Source of the DNA: Methylacidiphilales bacterium
GTDB lineage: Bacteria; Verrucomicrobiota; Verrucomicrobiia; Methylacidiphilales; UBA1321
DNA: 64,000 nt
NCBI GenBank assembly: GCA_021272315.1
Contig: JAJSLI010000076.1
Coordinates: 1-64,000, forward strand
Direction: 5' to 3'
Under the pieces are notes generated by a model. The model made no database searches. It worked only from the letters and a program-made list of their open reading frames with translations, and was not told the origin of the DNA. This document shows positions 50,494-58,739 of the stretch, piece after piece (position 1 is the first letter of the stretch; every line of letters begins with the position of its first letter). A program made the translations under genes and the position numbers.

Positions 50494-53356
50494 TGTTCAC
50501 CCGCGGTTTGAGCAGCGCGAGGATTTGGGGCAGGATGAAAATCGCGGTGACCAGGCCGATGGCAATGCCGAGTGACATCAACTGGCCAATGTCGAACATG
50601 CCCCGGAAGGTCGAGACGAGCAGGGAACTGAACCCGAAAAGAGAGGTCAATGACGACATGATGATCGCCTTGCCCGTGCTGCCCGAAAAGATGCTGAGTT
50701 TTCCGTCCTCTCGGTAGCGGTCGATGATGTAAACCCCAAACGCGACGTCGATGCCGATAATTAGCGGCAGGGTCACAATGTTGGCCGGGTTGAACTGGAT
50801 ATTCAGCCAGACCATCGCGCCGGTGCGCCAGAGCACCGCCAAGACCAGCGGCGTGAGGGTCAGTAGCAGGTATTTTAGGCTCTGAAAATGGAGGAGAATC
50901 AGCACCACGATGGTGGCAAAGGCCCATACGGCCGCCCAGAGGTAACTGACGCGCAATAATTCCGTGGCGTAATAATTGAGCACGGGCGTGCCTGTTGCCT
51001 TGGGCGCGACGGCCAGCACTTGATTGACGAATTCTTCGTCGGGTGCGCGTTCCCAGAGGTCCTTCTTGCCGTAGATCTGGAGCAGAACCTTACCGTTAGG
51101 CGCGAGGAAGAGCTTTTGCAGTTGCGGCGGGACGTCGGCCAGCGTCAGGCCCCGGTCAGCCTTTTGAATTCTAAGTAACTCCATGTTCTTTTGCATGGTG
51201 GTGAACGCGCCGCTCGAGGAGGCGCTGAACCGCTGCTGAATCGTCGCGACGGGCGCGGAGTTGAGCGCCTTGTCGGCCCGGTCCAGCGCGGGAACCATTT
51301 CGCTGAAGGCGGCCACGGCGTCCTTGGCGATCTTGGAAACGCCGACGAAGCCCTTGGCTTGTTTCAAGGCTTCCTTGGCTTGGCTGAGCAGGCTTTCGAT
51401 GTCCCGGCGTGCGCGGGGGATGTCGACATTGTTGTTTGTTGGCGGTTTGAGATTTAACGCGCTTGCAGTGGCCACGATCTGCTGGATGACCGGCATCTTG
51501 ACATCCTGATTCTCCGGAACAAGGTCGAGCAGCGAATCAACCTTTCCTACGACCGGCAGCGCCGCGAGTTTTTTGGCGAGGTCGCGCGCCTGGTCGAGGT
51601 TGTCGGCGACGACGGAGGCGTAGATGGTCGATACCTCCGCCCCCTGGTCGTTGCGGGAGGCGTTCATCACTTGGTAAAGCGTCTTCACCGATTCAGCGGA
51701 CGGGTTGTCGAGATGGAGCAGGTTGTAGTCGAATTTCAGGTAGGGCAGGCTTAGAATCGAAATCACCGAAATCACCGCTGAGAGCACAATCCAGAACCAA
51801 GGGTGGCGCACCATGTCGCGGTCCCAAGTATGGATGAAATGCCAGGCCGAATCGTTGGATTGGGTCTGCAACTGTTCGGGGGTCCGATTCCGGTCGCGAA
51901 GGATGAAGATTGCAGGCAGAACAACCAGGTTGGCTGTGATGCAAAGGACCATGCTTGCGCCGGCAATAATGCCCAACTCGGCCAATCCGACAAAATCGTT
52001 GAAACAAAGGCTGAAGAAAGCTGCCGCTGTCGTGCTGCCGCCGGTAATGATGGCCACGCCGGTGTGTTGCAGCGCGACGGTCACCGCCTCGCTGATCGTC
52101 CGGCCATGGCCGAGTTCCTCCTCGTAGCGACCGAGAATCTGGATGCCAAAATCGATGCCGATGCCGAGGACCATCGGAATCACCGCGATGGAAAGGATAT
52201 TGAAATGGCCCACGATGACGAGGGCAAACCCGAGTGACCAGAGCACGGCCATGATCAGGGTCAGGAAGGTAAACGCCGGGCGCAGGAACGTGCGGTAACT
52301 CAGGAAGAAGAGAGCGATGATCAGTGCCAAGGTAATGCAGCTCGCTTTGGTCGTGTCGATTTTTGTCATCAGCATCTCGTCGGTGTCCAGCGCCGGTTCG
52401 CCCGTAAGCTTGACCTGGACGCCGGGATGCTCCATTTCGATTTGCCGCAGTTTTTCGCGAATCCTCCCGGTCGTCTGGCTGAAAGGCGCATCCGAATCCT
52501 TTTCGTCCTCGCCCGTGTAGGCGAAGACCAGAACGGACTGCCCATCTTGCAGGCTGAAATACTCGTGTTCGGCGAGCATCTCCGTCGCGTCAAGGTCGCC
52601 GAACGCGGTGTCGTCGGAAGCCTTGTACTCCGCCTGCGGCAGCTTTTTTCCGCTGGCCTGCTCCGTCACCTTATTCAGGATCGAGACGAATTGCCTCACG
52701 AAGGGCTTGAACTCGGTCCAATTTTCTTTTTTGCGAAGATATTTTTCATCAAACTTCCTGTTCGCCTCGTCGAGAATCGAGTTGAGGTCCAGGGCCATCT
52801 GTTCTGATTGCGCCTGGCTTTTCTTTTGCAGATTCAGTTGCGATTTAAGTTGGTCGGCGATCTTCTGTAATTCGTCCAGGTTGCGCGTAAAGAGCAAACG
52901 CTGCTTCAACGCCGAAAAATCGATCTTGCAAAGGACTGCGCTGATCTGGGGCTTGAGCGTTAGCAGATACTGGCCTACTTCGTCCGCCACCTGTCGGTTT
53001 TGCGCAGGGTCGTTCGATTGGATCAGAACAATGAAGCGGTAATCACTGCCGAAGTCGTGGACCAGTTCCTTATAGTTTCGTTTCGGTTCGAACTTGTCGC
53101 TGAGCAGGTCGGTCGTGTTATTGATTACGTTGAAACGCTTCCAGACCACAAAAATGCTGCCCAAGGCAAACAAGATGCCGATGGCCAGGATCAGGGCCGG
53201 CCGGGCGCAAACCACCCGGGCGACTTGGCCCATGATCCATTGTAGGACTCGATGTATCAGCGACATGAAGAGTTGAAATTTGGGCGTCTCTTTAAAATAA
53301 GGCAAGGCCGTGTTGATCAGGCGCATCGAAAAGCCTTGAGTAACTGCCTCCACCAT
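50477..53356 (-). CDS. RND/MMPL-family exporter (HpnN-like)
   Basis: The 959-residue protein has the symmetric two-half plan of MMPL transporters. The first helix is PALILAIGILFALGSIFVVW and is followed by a large periplasmic domain with a coiled coil (LKSQLNLQKKSQAQSEQMAL). The first membrane block carries VLGIGIDFGIQILGRYEEE. A second periplasmic domain follows, then a second block with LIIGIDVAFGVYIIDRYRED. The GIDFG/GIDVAFG motifs are typical of MMPL and sterol-sensing-like helices. Family members export lipids, including hopanoids (HpnN). It is the first gene of the minus-strand export cluster, so a lipid or lipid-linked glycan substrate is plausible. Confidence 0.85.
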   Translation of the reverse strand: MVEAVTQGFSMRLINTALPYFKETPKFQLFMSLIHRVLQWIMGQVARVVCARPALILAIGILFALGSIFVVWKRFNVINNTTDLLSDKFEPKRNYKELVHDFGSDYRFIVLIQSNDPAQNRQVADEVGQYLLTLKPQISAVLCKIDFSALKQRLLFTRNLDELQKIADQLKSQLNLQKKSQAQSEQMALDLNSILDEANRKFDEKYLRKKENWTEFKPFVRQFVSILNKVTEQASGKKLPQAEYKASDDTAFGDLDATEMLAEHEYFSLQDGQSVLVFAYTGEDEKDSDAPFSQTTGRIREKLRQIEMEHPGVQVKLTGEPALDTDEMLMTKIDTTKASCITLALIIALFFLSYRTFLRPAFTFLTLIMAVLWSLGFALVIVGHFNILSIAVIPMVLGIGIDFGIQILGRYEEELGHGRTISEAVTVALQHTGVAIITGGSTTAAAFFSLCFNDFVGLAELGIIAGASMVLCITANLVVLPAIFILRDRNRTPEQLQTQSNDSAWHFIHTWDRDMVRHPWFWIVLSAVISVISILSLPYLKFDYNLLHLDNPSAESVKTLYQVMNASRNDQGAEVSTIYASVVADNLDQARDLAKKLAALPVVGKVDSLLDLVPENQDVKMPVIQQIVATASALNLKPPTNNNVDIPRARRDIESLLSQAKEALKQAKGFVGVSKIAKDAVAAFSEMVPALDRADKALNSAPVATIQQRFSASSSGAFTTMQKNMELLRIQKADRGLTLADVPPQLQKLFLAPNGKVLLQIYGKKDLWERAPDEEFVNQVLAVAPKATGTPVLNYYATELLRVSYLWAAVWAFATIVVLILLHFQSLKYLLLTLTPLVLAVLWRTGAMVWLNIQFNPANIVTLPLIIGIDVAFGVYIIDRYREDGKLSIFSGSTGKAIIMSSLTSLFGFSSLLVSTFRGMFDIGQLMSLGIAIGLVTAIFILPQILALLKPRVNNGAKS

Positions 53357-53411
53357 TTACGGTTACTTAACTGTTGCGCACGTGAATAACCGTGTGCAGT
53401 TGGTTCAGTGA

Positions 53412-53479
53412 TGACAGGCGTTGACTCGCAATTCGCCCTGTCAAATCATTGGCTAACGACCGCTTAAGACAGGCTTAAG
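53412..53479 (+). promoter_or_regulatory. leader with mutually exclusive hairpins before the receiver-PATAN gene
   Basis: TGACAGG (53412-53418) can pair with CCTGTCA (53437-53443). The same CCTGTC can pair instead with GACAGG (53468-53473). Finally CTTAAG-ACAGG-CTTAAG occupies 53463-53479 and ends exactly at the start codon ATG 53480. No Shine-Dalgarno is visible, as most of the space before the start lies in this structure. The arrangement could attenuate translation or serve as a protein-binding site for the divergent promoter pair. Confidence 0.35.
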
Positions 53480-54664
53480 ATGCTGCATCAGGGACTTATC
53501 CTCACTTCTCACCGCGAATACGCGCACATCCTGCGTCTCGGCTTGCTTGGTCTCGGCGACCTGCAAACACGAGTCGATGTCGAGCTCGATGCCCTGCGGG
53601 CCATGCAACTCGTTCCCCAGCAGTACGACCTGATCCTTATCGACAACATGCTCGACGCCATGGATGGTTTGCAACTGCTTCAGTTGATGAAGCAACAAGC
53701 GCCCGCCACCAAATTCGTTGTCGTAAGCGATGCAGCGGACGAGTCCTCTCGCGCCGACGCTTATAAAAGCGGCGCCGATTTTTTCCTCGAGCGCCCCCGC
53801 ACGCCCGAAGCCTTCAAGATTGCGATCGACGCCATTGCCGCGTTGTCCAAGCCCAGTCAGGACAATACGCCCCTGTCCAACGAGCAAAACGGTCCGCTGG
53901 TCAAGATCACCGACATTGTCCAGACCCGCTGTCTTTCCGGCGATACCGTGCTTTTACTTGTGCGGGGGAAAACCCAGAGCGGCGACATCTTTATCTACCG
54001 GGGAGAAATTTTTCATGCCCAGTATCCGGGCAAGAGCGGCGAAGCGGCTTTTTCAGCCATGTGCCGGTGGGACGAAGGGCGCGTCCAGGTCAAGGTCCTC
54101 AAACTGAACCACGTGCCGCCCCGCACGATCGAAATCGGCTACCGCCAGTTGCTCGAAAAGGCCAATCTTCTGGTTGACCAGACCACGGAAAAATCTTTAG
54201 CCACCGGTGAGCTCCGTCTTGTGTCGGGCAAAACGAACCCGGGCGCGGCAGTTCCCGATGTCATGATCGAGGCTCCACCTCTTGATTTGGACAGGCTCTG
54301 GGAAGAAACGGTCTCGATGCCCGGCTCTCCCTCAGCACCCCCCTCGCCCGAAGAGGGGACACCGCTGCCCCGTGTCAACTCCCACTGGAAGGTCAGCCTT
54401 GTGGGAGAATTGATCGAAGGTTCGCAGGTCGGGGATGCCGACAGATGCGCCTTTATCACCTACTTTATTTATCGCAAGCTTGCCGACGTCGCGGTCGCCC
54501 TCGAGGTCGACTATTTCAGCCACTTGACTTTGCTCGGGCCCCACCTGAACCAGGTGTTGTTGGCTGATAACCTCGGCATTCGACACGCGGTTTTCGACGC
54601 GGAGCGGACCAATGAAGCCGATCGCGAACAATACGTGAAATGGTGCTGTGAACAAAGCTTTTGA
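53480..54664 (+). CDS. receiver-PATAN (DUF4388) signalling protein
   Basis: The 394-residue protein begins with a receiver-like domain (residues 1-125): GLILTSHREYAHILRLGLLG, phosphoacceptor aspartate in LILIDNMLDAMDGLQLL and lysine replaced by arginine in FFLERPRT, so phosphorylation may be altered. Residues 140-240 form a PATAN/DUF4388 domain (TLLLVRGKTQSGDIFIYRGE-type pattern, HAQYPGKSGEAAFSAM). A Pro-rich linker and a C-terminal domain of about 100 residues follow. There is no DNA-binding domain, so output is by protein contact. A Roadblock-like gene overlaps its end. The window carries a second PATAN protein at 7.6 kb. Confidence 0.7.
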   Translation: MLHQGLILTSHREYAHILRLGLLGLGDLQTRVDVELDALRAMQLVPQQYDLILIDNMLDAMDGLQLLQLMKQQAPATKFVVVSDAADESSRADAYKSGADFFLERPRTPEAFKIAIDAIAALSKPSQDNTPLSNEQNGPLVKITDIVQTRCLSGDTVLLLVRGKTQSGDIFIYRGEIFHAQYPGKSGEAAFSAMCRWDEGRVQVKVLKLNHVPPRTIEIGYRQLLEKANLLVDQTTEKSLATGELRLVSGKTNPGAAVPDVMIEAPPLDLDRLWEETVSMPGSPSAPPSPEEGTPLPRVNSHWKVSLVGELIEGSQVGDADRCAFITYFIYRKLADVAVALEVDYFSHLTLLGPHLNQVLLADNLGIRHAVFDAERTNEADREQYVKWCCEQSF

Positions 54665-54995
54665 GAAAATCGCGCTCATTCAGGGCCTCATCGCCGCGGC
54701 CTTTGTCACCGCGGATGGAAAACTGGCCGGCTGGTGTGCCAACAGCGCCATCGCTCCCGACAACCTCAGCTACATCGCCGAAACCTGCCGCGTCATCCTC
54801 TCTGCCAATCGCGCCGAGCAGCGAGCCGCCCATACCGGTGTTGTCGCGTTTGGCAAGCGCACTGTTGTCTTCCGCGAAGGTGAAGCCGGATTTCTTCTGG
54901 TCTATCTTGACTCGCCGGTCAATGACGCCGTCCTCGCATGGCTTTTCAACCAGATCAATCCGCTCCTCGAAGCCGAGGGCGTCAAATTCGAATAA
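54648..54995 (+). CDS. Roadblock/LC7-like protein
   Basis: The 115-residue protein (GTG 54648, overlapping the previous gene by 17 bases) has the length and alternation of Roadblock/LC7 proteins: an N-terminal helix EKIALIQGLIAAAFVTADGK, the strand pair TVVFREGEAGFLLVYLDSPV and a final helix AWLFNQINPLLEAEG. Such proteins bind small Ras-like GTPases (as MglB does MglA) or act as scaffold subunits. No MglA-like GTPase is in the window. The resemblance is by eye, so the family call is tentative. Translation is probably coupled to the receiver-PATAN gene. Confidence 0.55.
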   Translation: MNKAFEKIALIQGLIAAAFVTADGKLAGWCANSAIAPDNLSYIAETCRVILSANRAEQRAAHTGVVAFGKRTVVFREGEAGFLLVYLDSPVNDAVLAWLFNQINPLLEAEGVKFE

Positions 54996-55000
54996 ACCTC

Positions 55001-55273
55001 ATGCAACGGGTCATCGTTTTTTATTCGGGTCGCGTTCAAGGCGTCGGTTTCCGCGTCACCGCACGCCGGCTTGCCTGCGGTTACAACGTGGTCGGCGCCG
55101 TCCGCAATGTGTCCGATGGCCGGGTCGAGTTGATCGCCGAGGGAACGCGCTCCGAACTGGAGGCCTTCCTCACCGGTATTGTTGAGAGCGAACTCTCCGG
55201 CTTTATCGCGAAGAAAAGCGAAACTTGGCAGGAGGCGCAAGGGGACCTGCGCGGCTTCGTCATCGTGCCTTGA
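55001..55273 (+). CDS. acylphosphatase
   Basis: The 90-residue product (ATG 55001, five bases after the previous stop) is a complete acylphosphatase: GRVQGVGFR holds the phosphate-binding cradle and R18, and VRNVSDGRVEL holds the catalytic N36. These small enzymes hydrolyse carboxyl phosphates such as acetyl phosphate or acylphosphoproteins. The usual C-terminal end GFVIVP is present. It is the last gene of the plus-strand group with the receiver-PATAN and Roadblock-like genes and is convergent with cdsA, 12 bases apart. Confidence 0.9.
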   Translation: MQRVIVFYSGRVQGVGFRVTARRLACGYNVVGAVRNVSDGRVELIAEGTRSELEAFLTGIVESELSGFIAKKSETWQEAQGDLRGFVIVP

Positions 55274-55285
55274 AGGACCCGGCTT

Positions 55286-56341
55286 TCAAGGCGGCCCGGC
55301 CGCCGTCGAGAATTGCAGGTAGACGTAGAGTACCGGCGCGGTGAAAAGAATGCTGTCGATCAGGTCGAGCGCGCCGCCGATGCCCGGAATCGTGCGGCCC
55401 GAGTCTTTGATGGAGGCGTCGCGCTTGATCACCGACTCCGCCAGGTCGCCCACCACGCTGATCAGCGGCAAAAGCAGACCCAGCACAATGCTCGATGTAA
55501 ACGAGAGGGCCTGCATCCGTTCGCCCAACGCCTGCGTCAGCAGGACGCTGACCACCAGCGATGTGAGGATGCCCCCCGCGAAACCCTCCCACGTCTTGCC
55601 CGGGCTGATCCTCGGAATCATTTTGTGCCGCCCGATGAGCGACCCGACCGCGTACGCGCCAACGTCGGAAAATTTGGTCACCGCCAGAAGATAAATCAGC
55701 AGGAAGCGGTTCTGTTCCGGATGCCCCGGCATGAAGGCCAGCAGCGCCACGAAATTGAACAGGAAGGGCACATAGACCAAGCCCAGCAGCGTCAGCGCCG
55801 CCGTGGTGATCGGCGCGCGATGCTTTTCCTGCCGCACCACCAGCCGGATGAACGCGCCGAGCACGCTGAAGACCAGCACCAGTTCTTCGCCGAAATGGAC
55901 GAACCGGGCCCGGTCCGGATTGAATATCAAAAAGTACCATGTCGTGAGGAAGACCAGCGCGCCGCAAAAAAGGCCGCTCTGCTTGAAGACCTTGTGCCCT
56001 TTCTCCTCCTGCGCGAGGTAAAATTCCCATTGGCCCGCCAGGCCGAAAAGGGCGATCAGCAACAGCGAGCCGGTTTCCCAGCCGGAATAGACGAACAGGA
56101 TCGCCACGATCCAAAGAGCCACCCACGAGAGCAGCCTTTTGAAAAATGTGCGCGGATCGATGCGCGGGCGCGGTGTCGATAAGACTTTCTCCGCGACGCC
56201 CTGCGCGGGGAGGGGGGGATTTGTGCCGGAGGATGTCGGGCTTTCGGAGGGCACGCAGTCCAGACAATGTCTTCTTCCAACGATTTTGTCTAGAGACAGT
56301 TCCGAGGGGCCGGGGGCAGTCCGAAAATCGCGTGAGCGCAT
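55286..56341 (-). CDS. cdsA: phosphatidate cytidylyltransferase
   Basis: CdsA makes CDP-diacylglycerol from phosphatidate and CTP at the inner membrane, the branch point of phospholipid synthesis. The C-terminal half has the signature KFSDVGAYAVGSLIGRHKMI, ISPGKTWEGFAGGIL and VVGDLAESVIKRDASIKDSG followed by IPGIGGALDLIDSILF. Six or more hydrophobic segments precede and surround it. I choose ATG 56341 (351 aa), but the first 60 residues are polar, not conserved and may be non-coding; the true start could be later. The upstream gene is a monooxygenase, not uppS as in many genomes. Confidence 0.88.
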   Translation of the reverse strand: MRSRDFRTAPGPSELSLDKIVGRRHCLDCVPSESPTSSGTNPPLPAQGVAEKVLSTPRPRIDPRTFFKRLLSWVALWIVAILFVYSGWETGSLLLIALFGLAGQWEFYLAQEEKGHKVFKQSGLFCGALVFLTTWYFLIFNPDRARFVHFGEELVLVFSVLGAFIRLVVRQEKHRAPITTAALTLLGLVYVPFLFNFVALLAFMPGHPEQNRFLLIYLLAVTKFSDVGAYAVGSLIGRHKMIPRISPGKTWEGFAGGILTSLVVSVLLTQALGERMQALSFTSSIVLGLLLPLISVVGDLAESVIKRDASIKDSGRTIPGIGGALDLIDSILFTAPVLYVYLQFSTAAGPP

Positions 56342-56426
56342 GACGAGCCGGTGGAAAAGAATAGAAGGTCCGGATTTGGCGCGATCAAGCGCGATTTGCG
56401 CGCTAGCCGGTATTAAAAGCAACGGC

Positions 56427-57473
56427 TTAAAAAGTGCCTGCACTCTTTTTCACTCGCACGAGAGGCGCTACTTTATCGCCGAGAAGTTCTATGGCGTGCA
56501 AGGCTCTGGCATGGGGAAGTGTGCCGGGACTCATTTGCATGTTCAGGCGGGAAATCCCTCCAAGGACCTTGTTATAGTGGAGGATTTTTTCGGCAACCGT
56601 TTTGACGTCGCCGACGATCAGCGCCCCCGTGGGAGCGAGCATGGCATCGTAATGGGCGCGACGCGTGGGCGGCCAACCCCGTTCCTTGCCGATCTCGGTG
56701 AACATGCGGGCGAATCCGGGATAAAAATCATCGGCTGCCTGCGAATCGGTGTCGGCCACATAACCGACCGCATGGATGCCGACCTTCAGGCTCCCGGGGG
56801 AATGACCCGCTTTAAGTCCGGTCTCGCGGTAGAGATCGACCAGGGGACGAAACCGGTGGGGTTCGCCTCCGATAATGGCGATCATGAGGGGAAGACCAAG
56901 CGCGCCGGCCCGGGCGAAGGAGGCGGGCGTCCCGCCGACTCCAATCCAAACGGGGAGGGGGTTCTGTACCGGGCGGGGGTAAACCGCCTGCCCGGTAAGT
57001 GGAGCGCGATGCTTGCCGGACCAGTGGACGTGCAAGTTCTCCCTGATTTTGAGCAGGAGTTCGAGTTTTTCGGAAAAGAGGGAGTCGTAGTCGCGGAGTT
57101 CGAGCCCGAAGAGCGGATAGGCCTCGGTAAAGGAACCCCGCCCGGCCACGATTTCCGCCCTGCCCTGCGAGATCAGATCAAGGGTGGCAAATTCCTGGAA
57201 TACCCGTACCGGATCGGCGGCGCTGAGAACCGTTACCGCGCTGGTCAGGCGGATGCGTTTGGTTCGGGCCGCGGCTGCGGCCATGATGACGACGGGAGCC
57301 GAATCGAGAAATTCTTCGCGGTGATGTTCGCCGATGCCGAAGGTGTCGAGGCCCACACGGTCGGCAAGCTCAACCTCATCGAGCAGGTTCTGCAATCGCA
57401 CGACCGGGTCGTACAGCGCCCCGGTGACAGGATCCGCCAGCGTGGCGATGAAGCTATCGATTCCAATTTCCAT
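56427..57473 (-). CDS. LLM-class flavin-dependent monooxygenase
   Basis: The product from ATG 57473 has 348 residues (frame open to 57584). EIGIDSFIATLADPVTGAL begins the luciferase-like TIM barrel. FGIGEHHREEFLDSAPVVI, LTSAVTVLSAADPVRVFQEF, QGRAEIVAGRGSFTEAYPLF and LPVWIGVGGTPASFARAG are conserved in bacterial luciferase-like monooxygenases. It uses reduced flavin and oxygen on an unknown substrate. It lies five bases downstream of a TetR regulator gene, so the two form an operon and the TetR protein probably senses the substrate. Confidence 0.9.
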   Translation of the reverse strand: MEIGIDSFIATLADPVTGALYDPVVRLQNLLDEVELADRVGLDTFGIGEHHREEFLDSAPVVIMAAAAARTKRIRLTSAVTVLSAADPVRVFQEFATLDLISQGRAEIVAGRGSFTEAYPLFGLELRDYDSLFSEKLELLLKIRENLHVHWSGKHRAPLTGQAVYPRPVQNPLPVWIGVGGTPASFARAGALGLPLMIAIIGGEPHRFRPLVDLYRETGLKAGHSPGSLKVGIHAVGYVADTDSQAADDFYPGFARMFTEIGKERGWPPTRRAHYDAMLAPTGALIVGDVKTVAEKILHYNKVLGGISRLNMQMSPGTLPHARALHAIELLGDKVAPLVRVKKSAGTF

Positions 57474-57477
57474 CCTT

Positions 57478-58041
57478 TTACGCCCCCGCTTCCAACGCGG
57501 TATGGATGGTCGGCAGAACGGCATCGGCCAATTGGTCCGCCGTGGTCTTCTTTTCACGGCTCCATTGCAGCGCCGCGCCCGCAATGGCCCAACTGACCAT
57601 CGTCGCTTTCAATTCGGGATTTTTGGCTTGATGGCTTCTCAAGCCCTCCAGCAAAAATTCACAGAGAATGGCCTTCACCTGGGATTCGACGAATGGCTCG
57701 AATTGCCGCTGGTGTTTCTGACAGCCGGAGGATACCTCGGCCAGAAAATCGCAGGCGGCGAGGATCAACTGCCTCAGGCTGGTTTCACACGTCCCCTCGC
57801 TTCCCGCCATCCGGGCCTCAATCAGCGTGCTGAATCGTTCGCCGATCATCGCCTCCAGCAAGGCGAACTTGTCGGTGAAGTGATCGTAAAAAGTGGCCCG
57901 GTTAAGCGTGGAGCGATCCGTGATGTCCTGTACCGAGATAAGATCGAACGCCTTTTCAGCAAGCAGGCTTTGGAAGGCCTGAAAAAGCATCTGCCGTGTA
58001 CGGCGGATGCGAGGGTCTACTTTGGAAGGATCGAGGGGCAT
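57478..58041 (-). CDS. TetR-family transcriptional regulator
   Basis: The 187-residue product (ATG 58041; 58056 is possible) has the N-terminal TetR helix-turn-helix: DPRIRRTRQMLFQAFQSLLA, FDLISVQDITDRSTLNRATF and YDHFTDKFALLEAM. The ligand-binding half is helical with LRQLILAACDFLAEVSSG. It precedes the LLM monooxygenase on the same strand with a gap of a few bases. A palindrome at 58092-58110 lies in the intergenic space shared with the divergent DUF5069 gene and is a candidate binding site, so the regulator may control both directions. Confidence 0.9.
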   Translation of the reverse strand: MPLDPSKVDPRIRRTRQMLFQAFQSLLAEKAFDLISVQDITDRSTLNRATFYDHFTDKFALLEAMIGERFSTLIEARMAGSEGTCETSLRQLILAACDFLAEVSSGCQKHQRQFEPFVESQVKAILCEFLLEGLRSHQAKNPELKATMVSWAIAGAALQWSREKKTTADQLADAVLPTIHTALEAGA

Positions 58042-58091
58042 GTTTGAAACTAGCATTTGACAAGTAAACCGTCTAGTGATGTATTACCTAC

Positions 58092-58110
58092 AGATGGCGT
58101 TTTACCATCT
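58092..58110. promoter_or_regulatory. candidate TetR operator
   Basis: AGATGG and CCATCT form a perfect inverted repeat around the seven-base spacer CGTTTTA. Related half-sites TCTAGTGA (58072-58079) and TCTAATGA (58108-58115) repeat in direct orientation. The position, 51 bases before the TetR start and 29 bases before the DUF5069 start, suits autoregulation and divergent control. Confidence 0.45.
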
Positions 58111-58138
58111 AATGACGACTGATCAACCAAATAAACCT

Positions 58139-58576
58139 ATGAATACCTCTAAAAACCTCACAAAAGAAGCGCCCCGCAGTCCCAGAAACCGTCTCGGAGG
58201 CTACGCCCTGTTGGCACGTATGATCGACAAAGGTCGCGCCGATATCGCAGGCACCGTTGGCGAATACCACTACGCCTGTCCGCTCGATCAAATGCTCCTC
58301 GAGTTCAAAGGGGTGAAGGCCGACGAGGTTAAGAAACTCCTCGCCTCGGGCGCGACGGATGACCAGGTCGTGACTTGGTTCAACAGCCATGGCACACCGA
58401 AAACCAGCGCAGAAATCCAGGCATGGTCCACGGGAGTCGAAGGCTACCGCCCTTACGACAATCCGGAAAAGAAGGATTGGTTCGTCGGCGAATGCGCCAA
58501 GGTGGGACTCAAGCCGGAAGCCTCGACGCTCGTCGATTTTCTCGAAGCGGATGATGCCGCCAGTTTCAAAAAATAA
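58139..58576 (+). CDS. DUF5069-domain protein
   Basis: The product from ATG 58139 has 145 residues (ATG 58112 would add nine). RSPRNRLGGYALLARMIDKG, then EYHYACPLDQMLLEF and KLLASGATDDQVVTWFNSHG match the DUF5069 pattern. The family is small, cytoplasmic and uncharacterised. The gene is divergent from the TetR-monooxygenase pair over less than 100 bases that hold the putative operator, so the regulator may also control it. A GC-rich imperfect hairpin follows at about 58583-58618 and may aid termination. Confidence 0.85.
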   Translation: MNTSKNLTKEAPRSPRNRLGGYALLARMIDKGRADIAGTVGEYHYACPLDQMLLEFKGVKADEVKKLLASGATDDQVVTWFNSHGTPKTSAEIQAWSTGVEGYRPYDNPEKKDWFVGECAKVGLKPEASTLVDFLEADDAASFKK

Positions 58577-58739
58577 CCCGATGGGGGAAGGGTGGTCGAT
58601 TCGTGGCCACTCTTTTCCCAGCCAAACCTTCGGCCTTTCCCATTGCCCTTGAATGACGCGATGGTCAATCTGTTGCAAGGGGGAGTCGGTCAAAAGAATC
58701 TCCGATGGGGAAAAGGCGCTCTTTTACAGGATCGCTCAA

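Noticed and set aside
53412-53443. Hairpin read as an intrinsic terminator for the region
   Set aside because: It lies between divergent genes, not after a gene, and has no T run; a regulatory role is more plausible.
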